Positions 1-5,487 of a stretch of 5,487 bases of DNA are shown one piece after another. The notes beneath the pieces are model-generated. The model made no database searches, was not told the origin of the DNA, and worked only from the letters and a program-made list of their open reading frames with translations. The position numbers and the translations under genes are program-made. Numbering within the stretch: position 1 is the stretch's first letter; each line of letters opens with the position of its first letter. The stretch is from Actinomycetota bacterium (GTDB taxonomy: Bacteria; Actinomycetota; Thermoleophilia; Solirubrobacterales; Solirubrobacteraceae): positions 1 through 5,487 of the forward strand of contig SYBY01000051.1 of the NCBI GenBank assembly GCA_005788585.1, given 5' to 3'.

Positions 1-458
1 GCCACGGCGCGGTCGAGCTCGCGCCGCCGGTACGCGGCGACGGCGACGTCCATGAGCTGGTCGGCGTAGCGCCACACGTCCCGGGTGAGGGCGACGACGC
101 GATCCTGCCGCATGAGGCCCTCCTCGCTGGCCTCCCAGAGGACGGCGAACACCTCGTCGATGGTGATGCGGTAGACGCGCAGCATCGCCTCGAGCGGGAT
201 GCCCTCCTCCGCCCGGCTCTGCCCGATGCCGCCCATGGCCAGCAGCTCGCCGCCGTTCAGGGCGCGGTCCTCCATGAGCGCGGCCATCGCGCGGCCGAGG
301 TCGCCGATGATGTTCTGCCGCAGCTCTTCCTCGGGGACCTCGGCGTAGGCGGGGATCTCGGCGATGGCCCGGCGCGCGCAGCGCGTGACGACCTCGTCGA
401 GGCGCGGCGCGACGGCGGTGATCAGCGCTTGGCGCTCTGCGAGGTCCGGGGCGGCCAC
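1..458 (-). CDS. PucR-like transcriptional regulator, N-terminal part (truncated by window edge)
   Basis: This minus-strand reading frame starts at GTG 458-456 and runs off the window at position 1; 152 complete codons are visible. It is open throughout, and its only upstream in-frame codons before a stop are CGT GGC GGC, so 458 is the earliest possible start. The protein is a mostly helical, acidic domain: it opens VAAPDLAERQALITAVAPRL, continues with AIAEIPAYAEVPEEELRQNI (31-50), and carries GIPLEAMLRVYRITIDEVF (86-104). This pattern is typical of the RsbRD_N-like N-terminal domain found at the front of many actinobacterial PucR/CdaR-type regulators. The C-terminal helix-turn-helix that would prove DNA binding lies outside the window, so the function is inferred. 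A different C-terminus, such as an RsbR-type STAS protein, remains possible. The start lies 9 nt after the kinase stop, so the two genes are probably co-transcribed. A GAGGGG stretch lies 12 nt before the GTG, a long spacing for an SD. Confidence 0.72.
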   Translation of the reverse strand, partial: MAAPDLAERQALITAVAPRLDEVVTRCARRAIAEIPAYAEVPEEELRQNIIGDLGRAMAALMEDRALNGGELLAMGGIGQSRAEEGIPLEAMLRVYRITIDEVFAVLWEASEEGLMRQDRVVALTRDVWRYADQLMDVAVAAYRRRELDRAV

Positions 459-467
459 GCCGCCACG

Positions 468-1706
468 TTACCCCTCTGGGAAGTCGGCCGGCTCCAGGGG
501 AATCGTCGCGCGCACGCGGGTGCCCGCACCTGGGGGACTGGCGACCTCCAGGCGGCCGCCGAGCGCACCCAGCCGGTCGGCGAGGCCGCGCAGGCCGGAG
601 CCGCTGGCGGGGTCCGCGCCACCGCATCCGTCGTCGGAGACCTCGACGTCCACGGCGTCGGCGCCGCGCGTCACCGTCACCGCCGCGGCCTGCGCCTGCG
701 CGTATTTGTCGACGTTCGCCAGGCACTCGGCGACGACGAAGTACGCCGCGGCCTCGACGGCCGCCGGCAGGCGCGACGGAGGTGTGGCGGCGATCCGCGC
801 CGGGGTCGTCGCCCGGCCGGCGAGGTCCTCCAGTGCGGGCCCGAGCCCGCGGTCGGTGAGGATCGCGGGGTGGATGCCGCGCGCGAGGTCACGCAGCTCG
901 GTCAGCGCCAGGCGGGACTCCTCGTGGGCCTCGGCGATGAGCTTCGCGGCGGTCTCGTCGCCTTCGGGCAGCCGGCTCTGGGCCATCCCGAGCTTCAGGC
1001 TGAGGGAGACGAGCCGCTGCTGCGCGCCGTCGTGCAGGTCGCGCTCGATGCGGCGGCGCTCGGCGTCGGCGGCATCGATGATCCGGGCCTGCGCCGATCG
1101 CGCGTCGACCACCTGGGCCTGGAGGACCGGGTCGGGCGGGCTGGACGCCAGCAGGAACGTCGCCCACTGCCCGTGCAGCCACGCGAGCCCGTCGATCGCA
1201 CGCAGGCACAGCCACGCGACCGGGAGGCCCACGACCATGAGTCCGATCGCCCCGCCGATCGTGTCGATGTTCCACACGCCGACGTCGATCCCGTCGGGCA
1301 CGGCGTAGAAGTACAGCGGCGCGCCGAGCAGCGCGATCGGCACGGAGATGAGGACCGTGGTCAACACGAACCACACGATGCCGATCGGCAGCTGCACGAC
1401 GAGGTAGACCAGGTCCTTCCACGTCTGCGGATCGGCCAGGCGGGCCTGGAACGCCGGCCACCACCGGGGGTCGTCGCTCTCGCGGTAGTGCGCGGAGACG
1501 TCGAACCCGAGCATGCCCCGCACCATCGACCGCTCGGCCTCGGCCATCCACCGCATCGCGTAGACGGTCCCGACGAGGATCGGGATGCCGACGACCGCGA
1601 CCGCCAGCCCGATCCCCGTGGACACGAGCGTGCTGATGAGCGTGAACCACAGCACCCCCAGCGGCAGTGCCAGGAGGAGGTACGCGGCGCGTCGGAAGAC
1701 CCGCAT
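468..1706 (-). CDS. Membrane sensor histidine kinase, NarL/DesK-like (HisKA_3 type)
   Basis: A complete 412-aa protein that autophosphorylates on histidine and would pass the phosphate to a response regulator, none of which is encoded in the window. Residues 1-175 are a membrane domain with hydrophobic stretches at about 8-50, 99-134 and 148-170. These resemble the 'Sensor' domain (PF13796-like) common in actinobacterial two-component kinases. The dimerisation/phosphoacceptor helix ERRRIERDLHDGAQQRLV (216-233) carries the phosphoacceptor H225 and the HDxxxQ phosphatase signature (D226, Q230). The ATP-binding domain has an N-box with N331 (ECLANVDKYA), a G1 box DDGCGG (358-363) and a G2 region GSGLRGLADR (369-378), and ends EPADFPEG. 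The start chosen is ATG 1706-1704, right before hydrophobic residues; GTG at 1709-1707 is an alternative. The frame stays open far upstream, but that part is antisense to ffh and is not coding. Stimulus unknown. It sits divergent to ffh and upstream of the PucR-like gene. Confidence 0.9.
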   Translation of the reverse strand: MRVFRRAAYLLLALPLGVLWFTLISTLVSTGIGLAVAVVGIPILVGTVYAMRWMAEAERSMVRGMLGFDVSAHYRESDDPRWWPAFQARLADPQTWKDLVYLVVQLPIGIVWFVLTTVLISVPIALLGAPLYFYAVPDGIDVGVWNIDTIGGAIGLMVVGLPVAWLCLRAIDGLAWLHGQWATFLLASSPPDPVLQAQVVDARSAQARIIDAADAERRRIERDLHDGAQQRLVSLSLKLGMAQSRLPEGDETAAKLIAEAHEESRLALTELRDLARGIHPAILTDRGLGPALEDLAGRATTPARIAATPPSRLPAAVEAAAYFVVAECLANVDKYAQAQAAAVTVTRGADAVDVEVSDDGCGGADPASGSGLRGLADRLGALGGRLEVASPPGAGTRVRATIPLEPADFPEG

Positions 1707-1712
1707 CACACC

Positions 1713-1718
1713 ACCGTA
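1713..1718 (-). promoter_or_regulatory. Putative -10 element of the histidine kinase gene
   Basis: Read on the minus strand, TACGGT fits the actinobacterial -10 pattern TANNNT. Only six bases separate it from the kinase ATG (1706), so a transcript would begin at or next to the start codon. No clear -35 hexamer is visible. This is position-based inference, weakened by how easily TANNNT occurs by chance. Confidence 0.3.
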
Positions 1719-1723
1719 AGCCG

Positions 1724-1738
1724 CGGGCGGGACGCCCG
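1724..1738. repeat. 15-bp inverted repeat in divergent intergenic region
   Basis: CGGGCG and CGCCCG flank a GGA spacer, giving a perfect 6-bp inverted repeat in the 60-bp gap between the divergent kinase and ffh genes. It covers the place where the ffh -35 element would fall, so it could be an operator. GC-rich sequence makes such short palindromes common by chance, and no regulator is identified. Confidence 0.35.
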
Positions 1739-1753
1739 GCGTACGGCTACCCC

Positions 1754-1759
1754 TACTCT
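1754..1759 (+). promoter_or_regulatory. Putative -10 element of ffh
   Basis: TACTCT fits TANNNT and ends seven bases before the ffh GTG (1767). That spacing is what leaderless actinobacterial genes show. The same hexamer precedes rpsP at 3157. There is no recognisable -35 hexamer 16-18 bases upstream, and no SD sequence before the GTG. Confidence 0.45.
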
Positions 1760-1766
1760 TCGATGC

Positions 1767-3098
1767 GTGTTCGACGCCCTCTCCGAGAAGCTCCAGGCCA
1801 CGCTGAGCGACGTCCGCCAGCGCGGCACGCTCACCGAGGACGACGTCAACGCGGCGATGCGGGAGATCCGCCTCGCGCTGCTCGAGGCCGACGTGAACTT
1901 CAAGGTCGTGAAGTCCTTCACGTCCTCGGTGAAGGAGCGGTGCCTGGGCGCGGACGTCGTCGGCGCGCTGAACCCCGGCCAGCAGGTCGTGAAGATCGTC
2001 GACGAGGAGCTCACCGCGCTCATGGGCGGCGCGTCGGCCGGGCTGGCGTTCGCGCCGCGGCCCCCGACGGTGATCCTCATGGCCGGTCTCCAGGGCTCGG
2101 GCAAGACGACGGCCACCGCGAAGCTCGCGCGCTTCCTCAAGGAGAACAACGACTCGTCGGTCGCCGTCGCTGCGTGTGACGTGTACCGCCCGGCCGCGGT
2201 CGACCAGCTCGTGAAGGTCGGCGGTCAGGTCGGCGCGACGGTGTACGAGAAGGGCACCGGCGAGAACCCGGTCGACATCGCCCGGTGGGCGCTCGACCAG
2301 GCCAAGCAGGACGGCAAGGACGTCCTGATCGTCGACACCGCGGGCCGCCTGCACGTCGACGAGGCGCTCATGGACGAGCTCAAGGAGATCCGCAAGGCGG
2401 TCAAGCCGACGTCGATCCTGCTCGTCGTCGACGCGATGACCGGTCAGGACGCCGTCAACGTCGCCGAGCAGTTCGCCGAGGCCGTCCAGTTCGACGGCGT
2501 CGTCATGAGCAAGCTCGACGGCGACGCCCGCGGCGGCGCCGCGCTGTCGGTGAAGGCCGTCACCGGCAAGCCGATCCTCTTCGCGTCGACCGGCGAGAAG
2601 CTCGACCAGTTCGAGCGCTTCCACCCGGATCGGATGTCGCAGCGGATCCTCGGCATGGGCGATGTCCTGTCGCTCATCGAGAAGGCCGAGGCGCAGGTCG
2701 AGGAGGACGAGGCCCGCGAGCTCGAGAAGAAGCTGCGCAAGGGCGAGTTCACCTTCGAGGACTTCCTCTCGCAGCTGAAGATGATGCGCAAGATGGGACC
2801 GCTCAGCTCGCTGCTGGGCATGATCCCGGGCTTCCAGGGCAACCAGCTGAAGAACATGAAGGTCGACGACCGCGAGCTCGACCGCGTGCAGGCGATCATC
2901 CTGTCCATGACGCCCGAGGAGCGCAAGCGCCCGGAGCTCATCAAGGGCTCACGCCGGCTGCGGATCGCCAAGGGCTCGGGCACCTCGGTGCAGCAGGTCA
3001 ACCAGCTCGTCAAGCAGTTCGGCCAGATGCAGAAGGTCATGAAGCAGCTCGGGCGCGGCAAGATGCCGGACCTGCAGCAGTTGATGCGTCAGAAGTAA
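1767..3098 (+). CDS. ffh: Signal recognition particle protein Ffh (SRP54 GTPase)
   Basis: Ffh binds signal sequences of nascent membrane and secreted proteins and, with 4.5S RNA and the receptor FtsY, targets ribosomes to the membrane by GTP hydrolysis. The protein is 443 aa, close to the usual 440-460. The N domain spans about 1-95 ([20 protein letters not shown]). The G domain carries the P-loop GLQGSGKTT (107-115), DVYRPAA (138-144), DTAGR (190-194), the guanine-specificity region [10 protein letters not shown] (248-257) and STGEK (274-278), followed by [20 protein letters not shown] (285-304). The methionine-rich M domain (about 325-443) has the finger-loop region [13 protein letters not shown] (343-355) and the RNA-binding helices [20 protein letters not shown] (395-414). 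GTG 1767 is chosen because family homology starts there; the frame is open for over 1.3 kb further upstream, but that is antisense to the kinase. There is no SD, and a TACTCT -10 seven bases upstream suggests a leaderless mRNA. No 4.5S RNA gene was seen nearby. Confidence 0.98.
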   Translation: MFDALSEKLQATLSDVRQRGTLTEDDVNAAMREIRLALLEADVNFKVVKSFTSSVKERCLGADVVGALNPGQQVVKIVDEELTALMGGASAGLAFAPRPPTVILMAGLQGSGKTTATAKLARFLKENNDSSVAVAACDVYRPAAVDQLVKVGGQVGATVYEKGTGENPVDIARWALDQAKQDGKDVLIVDTAGRLHVDEALMDELKEIRKAVKPTSILLVVDAMTGQDAVNVAEQFAEAVQFDGVVMSKLDGDARGGAALSVKAVTGKPILFASTGEKLDQFERFHPDRMSQRILGMGDVLSLIEKAEAQVEEDEARELEKKLRKGEFTFEDFLSQLKMMRKMGPLSSLLGMIPGFQGNQLKNMKVDDRELDRVQAIILSMTPEERKRPELIKGSRRLRIAKGSGTSVQQVNQLVKQFGQMQKVMKQLGRGKMPDLQQLMRQK

Positions 3099-3103
3099 CG
3101 TCG

Positions 3104-3132
3104 TCCGCAGGACCGAGCTTGCGAGGTCCGGA
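3104..3132 (+). other. Imperfect stem-loop between ffh and rpsP
   Basis: GACC (3111-3114) pairs with GGTC (3125-3128) around a 10-nt loop. TCCG (3104-3107) pairs with CGGA (3129-3132) as an outer stem, with CAG (3108-3110) bulged. It starts five bases after the ffh stop. There is no T-tract after it, so it is not a canonical intrinsic terminator. It could slow transcription, protect the ffh mRNA 3' end, or be chance. Confidence 0.3.
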
Positions 3133-3156
3133 GGCCGAAACAGGTTCTCTCGCTGC

Positions 3157-3162
3157 TACTCT
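3157..3162 (+). promoter_or_regulatory. Putative -10 element of rpsP operon
   Basis: TACTCT, preceded by GC as in GCTACTCT, lies ten bases before the rpsP ATG (3173). Transcription would start about three bases before the ATG, or at it, giving a nearly leaderless mRNA. The sequence between has no SD. The hexamer is identical to the one before ffh. No convincing -35 is seen. Confidence 0.4.
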
Positions 3163-3172
3163 CCTCGACCTT

Positions 3173-3433
3173 ATGGCAGTCCGACTCAGGCTTACACGCG
3201 TCGGTGGACGCAAGAACCCCATCTGGCGGGTCGTCGTCGCCGACCAGCGCTCACCGCGCGATGGTCGCATCATCGAGACGATCGGCCAGTACAACGCCCA
3301 GACGAACCCGTCGATCATCAAGATCGACGAGGAGCGCGCGCAGTACTGGATCGACCGTGGCGCCCAGCCGACGGCGCAGGTCAAGCATCTGCTCCGGGTT
3401 CAGTCCCGGCAGGCGGCGCCCACCGAGGCATGA
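3173..3433 (+). CDS. rpsP: 30S ribosomal protein S16
   Basis: S16 is a primary-level 30S protein that binds 16S rRNA and stabilises the 5' and central domains during assembly. The 86-aa product has the family N-terminus [20 protein letters not shown] (1-20), then [20 protein letters not shown] (22-41) and the later block [19 protein letters not shown] (57-75). Its length is typical for bacterial S16. ATG 3173 is required by the family start; the frame is open upstream, overlapping ffh, but that part is not coding. The stop TGA overlaps the ATG of the KH-domain gene (ATGA), pointing to translational coupling. No SD precedes the ATG; a promoter-like TACTCT lies ten bases upstream. The gene is first in the tight rpsP-khpA-rimM-trmD unit. 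Confidence 0.98.
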   Translation: MAVRLRLTRVGGRKNPIWRVVVADQRSPRDGRIIETIGQYNAQTNPSIIKIDEERAQYWIDRGAQPTAQVKHLLRVQSRQAAPTEA

Positions 3434-3681
3434 CCGCCGGCGCCGGCTCGCGCGAGATGTTGCGCGACGTCACGTCGATGCTGGTCGACGACCCCACGAA
3501 GGTGGCGGTCGAATCTTTCGAGGAGGACGACGGCACCGTCGTCCTCGAGCTGTCCGTCGCCGACGACGACTACGGCCAGATCATCGGCCGCGGCGGGCGT
3601 ACCGCCAACGCGCTGCGCACCATCGTCAAGGCGACCGCCGTCCGCGACGGCCGGCGCGTCCTCGTTGACATCGTCGACTGA
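3430..3681 (+). CDS. khpA: KH-domain RNA-binding protein (KhpA/YlqC family)
   Basis: A small RNA-binding protein; in other bacteria KhpA pairs with KhpB (Jag/EloR) and affects cell elongation and sRNA/mRNA binding. The 83-aa product carries one KH fold. [19 protein letters not shown] (11-29) is the family N-terminus, and the RNA-binding GXXG loop is G53-R54-G55-G56 in [20 protein letters not shown] (48-67), followed by the closing strand RRVLVDIVD. Length is near the usual 75-85. The ATG overlaps the rpsP stop by 4 nt. A second in-frame ATG at 3457 (codon 10) fits the family start better, and neither has a strong SD, so residues 1-9 are uncertain. Its place between rpsP and rimM is conserved in many bacteria and supports a ribosome/RNA role. 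Whether a KhpB partner exists cannot be judged here. Confidence 0.93.
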   Translation: MTAGAGSREMLRDVTSMLVDDPTKVAVESFEEDDGTVVLELSVADDDYGQIIGRGGRTANALRTIVKATAVRDGRRVLVDIVD

Positions 3682-3682
3682 C

Positions 3683-4174
3683 GTGACCGAGCGAGCGGTG
3701 CTGCTCGCCGGCCGGGTCGGTCGGGCGCACGGGCTTGACGGGTCCTTTCATGTCACGCGTCCCCGTGGGGGCCTGCTGCGCGTGGGCGTCACGGTGGAGG
3801 CCGGCGGCCGGTCCTATGAGATCACCCGCGCCGACGGGACGGACGACCGGCCCATCGTGCGCCTCGATGGCGTCGGCAGCCGGGAGGCCGTCGATGCGCT
3901 GCGCGGCACCGACCTGTTCGTCCCTCGGGGTGAGGCCCCGGAACTCGGCGACGACGAGTACTGGGCCGAGGATCTCGCCGGATGCGTGGTCGTCGACGGC
4001 GACCGTGAGGTCGGCAGGGTGGCCCGCCTCATCGCGCTGCCGTCGTGCGAGGCGCTGGAGCTCGACGGCTCTGGCGTGCTGATCCCGATGGTCCGTGACG
4101 CGGTCCGGTCCGTCGATGTCCAGGCCGGCCGCATCGATGTCGACACCGCATTTCTCGGAGATCTCGCACCATGA
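3683..4174 (+). CDS. rimM: Ribosome maturation factor RimM
   Basis: RimM binds S19 and helps mature the 16S rRNA 3' (head) domain of the 30S subunit. The 163-aa product has the N-terminal barrel with the family signature LAGRVGRAHGLDGSFHV (8-24), then a segment rich in strands (REAVDALRGTDLFVPR, 67-82). The C-terminal PRC-barrel-like domain starts at DEYWAEDLAGCVVV (91-104) and ends VLIPMVRDAVRSVDVQAGRI (132-151). Length is normal (about 165-180). GTG 3683 is preferred: it lies one base after the khpA stop, and the GRVGRAHG motif then sits at the usual distance from the N-terminus. An in-frame TTG at 3665, overlapping khpA, would add six residues and cannot be excluded. The stop overlaps the trmD ATG (ATGA), so coupled translation is likely. 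Confidence 0.96.
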   Translation: MTERAVLLAGRVGRAHGLDGSFHVTRPRGGLLRVGVTVEAGGRSYEITRADGTDDRPIVRLDGVGSREAVDALRGTDLFVPRGEAPELGDDEYWAEDLAGCVVVDGDREVGRVARLIALPSCEALELDGSGVLIPMVRDAVRSVDVQAGRIDVDTAFLGDLAP

Positions 4175-4872
4175 ACCTCGACGTCGTCACGCTCTTCCCC
4201 GACTGGTTCTCCTGGTTCGGCCAGCAGCGCCACGTCCGCAATGCCGTCGAGCACGGGCACTCCATGCGGATGCTCGACCCGCGCCCGCACACGCCGTTGT
4301 CGGGAGGGCAGGTCGACGACACGCCCTTCGGGGGCGGCGCGGGGATGGTCCTGCGCGTCGACGTCATGGATGCCGCGCTGCGGTCCTTCTACGACACCGA
4401 TCCGGTCGAGCTCAAGCAGTCCCGGCGCGTGATCGCGATGATCCCCGGCGGACGGCTGCTCGACGACCACTACGTCGACGAGCTCGCGGCCGAGGAGAAC
4501 ATCACGTTGCTCTGTGGCCGCTACGAGGGCTTCGACGAGCGGATCGTGCAGCACTTCTGCTCGGACACGCTGTCGGTGGGGCGTTACGTGCTGTCGGGCG
4601 GCGAGCTCGCGGCGATGATCGTCGCCGACGCGGTGCTGCGCAAGCTGCCCGGGTCGCTGGGCCACGAGGACTCCGCGGTGGAGGAGAGCTTCTCCGCGGC
4701 GCTCGAGGGCCAGCCGGAGTACCCGCACTACACCCGCCCGGCGGAGTACCGCGGCTGGAAGGTCCCGGACGTCCTGCTGTCCGGACATCACGCGGAAATC
4801 CGCACGTGGCGGCGCATGCGCTCGCACGAGCGCGGGGCCGGCGGGAACGCCTTGCCGCCGACCGCGGACTGA
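4171..4872 (+). CDS. trmD: tRNA (guanine37-N1)-methyltransferase TrmD
   Basis: TrmD uses S-adenosylmethionine to methylate N1 of G37 in tRNAs with G36, preventing +1 frameshifting. The protein is a SPOUT-fold (trefoil-knot) dimer of 233 aa. Visible motifs are LDVVTLFPDWF (3-13), VDDTPFGGGAGMVL (48-61), the AdoMet-region motif LLCGRYEGFDERI (113-125), LSVGRYVLSGGELAAMIVAD (134-153), the tRNA-contact region YPHYTRPAEYRGW (184-196) and VPDVLLSGHHAEIRTWR (198-214). Compared with E. coli TrmD, the SIGD aspartate is R138, SPQG reads IPGG (91-94), and the position aligning with catalytic D169 is E172 (SAVEESF). It lacks the usual C-terminal RRPDLL-type end, finishing GAGGNALPPTAD, so it is some 20 residues short of the E. 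coli protein. A GGAG SD lies ten bases before the ATG, the clearest SD in the window. The start overlaps the rimM stop. Confidence 0.96.
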   Translation: MNLDVVTLFPDWFSWFGQQRHVRNAVEHGHSMRMLDPRPHTPLSGGQVDDTPFGGGAGMVLRVDVMDAALRSFYDTDPVELKQSRRVIAMIPGGRLLDDHYVDELAAEENITLLCGRYEGFDERIVQHFCSDTLSVGRYVLSGGELAAMIVADAVLRKLPGSLGHEDSAVEESFSAALEGQPEYPHYTRPAEYRGWKVPDVLLSGHHAEIRTWRRMRSHERGAGGNALPPTAD

Positions 4873-4890
4873 GCGCGTCCGCGACTGCGC

Positions 4891-4896
4891 TACCAT
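4891..4896 (+). promoter_or_regulatory. Putative -10 element of rplS
   Basis: TACCAT, in the context GCTACCAT, fits TANNNT and shares GCTAC with the rpsP element. It lies in the 72-nt gap after trmD and would give a leader of about 40 nt before the rplS ATG (4945). No good -35 is visible; the place for it overlaps the trmD stop. rplS may also be read through from trmD. Confidence 0.35.
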
Positions 4897-4914
4897 GCTC
4901 AGCCCCGCCGCGGA

Positions 4915-4928
4915 GCTCAATGGTGAGC
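4915..4928 (+). other. Small stem-loop in rplS leader
   Basis: GCTCA (4915-4919) and TGAGC (4924-4928) form a perfect 5-bp stem with the 4-nt loop ATGG, 16 bases before the rplS ATG. A second GCTCA at 4897-4901 could compete for the same TGAGC. L19 leaders are regulatory RNAs in some other phyla, but I cannot match this one to a known motif. Confidence 0.25.
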
Positions 4929-4961
4929 CCGGCGCCCCCTCGCTATGAGCACCGTCATTGA
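4920..4961 (+). other. Possible 13-codon upstream ORF overlapping the rplS start
   Basis: ATG at 4920 opens a frame encoding [13 protein letters not shown] and stopping at TGA 4959-4961, 14 bases past the rplS ATG and in a different frame. Three of its residues are prolines. No SD is near. If used, it would control or couple rplS initiation. It may well be chance. Confidence 0.15.
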
Positions 4962-5487
4962 CTCCATTGAGCGCGCGCAGCTGCGCCGCGTCCCAAGCTT
5001 CCAGCCGGGCGATCGTGTCCGCGTCCACTTCCAGGTCGTGGAGGGCACTCGCCGCCGCACCCAGGTCTTCGAAGGCGTGGTCATCAAGCGCCAGGGCCAC
5101 GGTGTGCGCGAGACCTTCACGGTCCGCAAGCAGTCCTTCGGCGTCGGCGTCGAGCGCACGTTCCCCGTGCACTCGCCCAAGATCGAGAAGATCGAGGTCC
5201 CGGCTCGCGGTGACGTCCGTCGCGCGAAGCTCTACTACCTGCGCGACCGTGTCGGCAAGCGCGCCCGGGTGCGCGAGCGCCGGTACACGGGTCCGGAGGA
5301 GCAGGTCGTTCCGGGGCTGATCGCCGACGAGACCGCGGCCGCCGAAGCGGAAGCCGCGGCGGCGCAGGCTGCGGCTGCCGAGGCCGTCGAGGTCGAGACC
5401 GTCGCCGAGGCGGCTGAGGCCGAGGCGCCTGAGGCCACGGTCGAGGCCGAAGCGCCCGCCGAGGAGGCTCCGGTCGCCGAGGCCGAA
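4945..5487 (+). CDS. rplS: 50S ribosomal protein L19 with long Ala/Glu C-terminal tail (3' end outside window)
   Basis: L19 sits at the 30S/50S interface and helps form intersubunit bridges. The frame from ATG 4945 is open to the window end: 181 residues are visible and no stop. The conserved core is 1-118: [20 protein letters not shown] (1-20), [20 protein letters not shown] (21-40), [20 protein letters not shown] (42-61), the [13 protein letters not shown] motif (66-78), and the basic end [20 protein letters not shown] (94-113). A normal L19 ends near residue 115-120. Here residues 130-181 are a low-complexity tail in which 40 of 52 residues are Ala or Glu and none is Lys or Arg. The tail shares the reading frame and high GC, so a sequencing frameshift is unlikely. 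There is no SD directly before the ATG; GGTGAG lies 17 nt away. The start is fixed by family homology. Confidence 0.96.
   Translation, partial: MSTVIDSIERAQLRRVPSFQPGDRVRVHFQVVEGTRRRTQVFEGVVIKRQGHGVRETFTVRKQSFGVGVERTFPVHSPKIEKIEVPARGDVRRAKLYYLRDRVGKRARVRERRYTGPEEQVVPGLIADETAAAEAEAAAAQAAAAEAVEVETVAEAAEAEAPEATVEAEAPAEEAPVAEAE

Noticed and set aside
429..1766. Open frame extending ffh upstream by more than 440 codons
   Set aside because: It is antisense to the well-supported kinase and its translation is rich in Arg, Asp and Gly with no domain; Ffh homology starts at 1767.
1707..1766. 4.5S/SRP RNA gene near ffh
   Set aside because: The gap is far too short, and no SRP RNA hairpin was recognised here or in the other intergenic regions.
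1710..2624. Minus-strand open frame extending the kinase N-terminus across ffh
   Set aside because: It is the antisense shadow of ffh, low in complexity; the membrane domain and the -10-like element place the start near 1706.
3099..3172. Intrinsic terminator after ffh
   Set aside because: A stem-loop exists but no T-tract follows, so only a structure of unknown role is reported.
4800..4872. Frameshift at the trmD 3' end explaining the missing C-terminal motif
   Set aside because: The +1 frame reads GRRERLAADRGL, which does not restore the RRPDLL-type end, so a natural short terminus is more likely.
4095..4961. 288-codon plus-strand frame overlapping trmD
   Set aside because: Arg/Ala-rich alternate-frame translation of trmD; only its last 13 codons, as a separate upstream ORF, merit mention.
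3814..5172. 452-codon minus-strand frame across rimM, trmD and rplS
   Set aside because: All three plus-strand genes have clear family motifs. The antisense frame is open only because stop codons are rare at this GC content, and it matches nothing recognisable.
5330..5487. Tandem DNA repeat in the rplS 3' part
   Set aside because: GAGGCC/GAGGCG units recur irregularly with no fixed period; this reflects Ala-Glu codons, not a true tandem array.

Overview
This is a very GC-rich chromosomal window carrying a conserved housekeeping cluster beside the end of a signalling/regulatory unit. The gene order ffh-rpsP-khpA-rimM-trmD-rplS is a classic bacterial arrangement. The GC content, the PucR-type and 'Sensor'-type histidine kinase neighbours, a short Ffh without an extended tail, and frequent starts lacking a Shine-Dalgarno (SD) sequence all suggest an actinobacterium. 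My best guess is Thermoleophilia/Solirubrobacterales, by inference only, as no marker here settles it.

Layout. On the minus strand, positions 1-458 hold the N-terminal part of a PucR-like regulator with an RsbRD_N-type domain, cut by the window edge. Only 9 nt upstream of its start lies the stop of a complete 412-aa membrane histidine kinase (468-1706). A 60-bp divergent intergenic gap (1707-1766) separates the kinase from the plus-strand cluster: ffh (1767-3098), rpsP (3173-3433), a KH-domain RNA-binding protein (3430-3681), rimM (3683-4174), trmD (4171-4872), and rplS (4945 to the window end, open).

How the genes work together. Ffh is the protein of the signal recognition particle. RpsP (S16) and RimM belong to 30S subunit biogenesis, with RimM a maturation factor for the 30S head. 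The KH protein is a small RNA chaperone-like protein. TrmD makes m1G37 in tRNA, which protects reading frame. RplS (L19) sits at the 30S/50S interface. rpsP, khpA, rimM and trmD are packed with 4-nt overlaps or a 1-nt gap, so they are very probably one transcriptional and translationally coupled unit. ffh and rplS are set off by gaps of 74 and 72 nt that hold promoter-like TANNNT elements.

I see no mobile element, CRISPR array, tRNA/rRNA or hidden novel system. The points most worth a second look are the apparently leaderless starts on both sides of the divergent gap, a 15-bp inverted repeat in that gap, a long Ala/Glu tail on L19, a 13-codon upstream ORF overlapping the rplS start, and unusual residues in TrmD.
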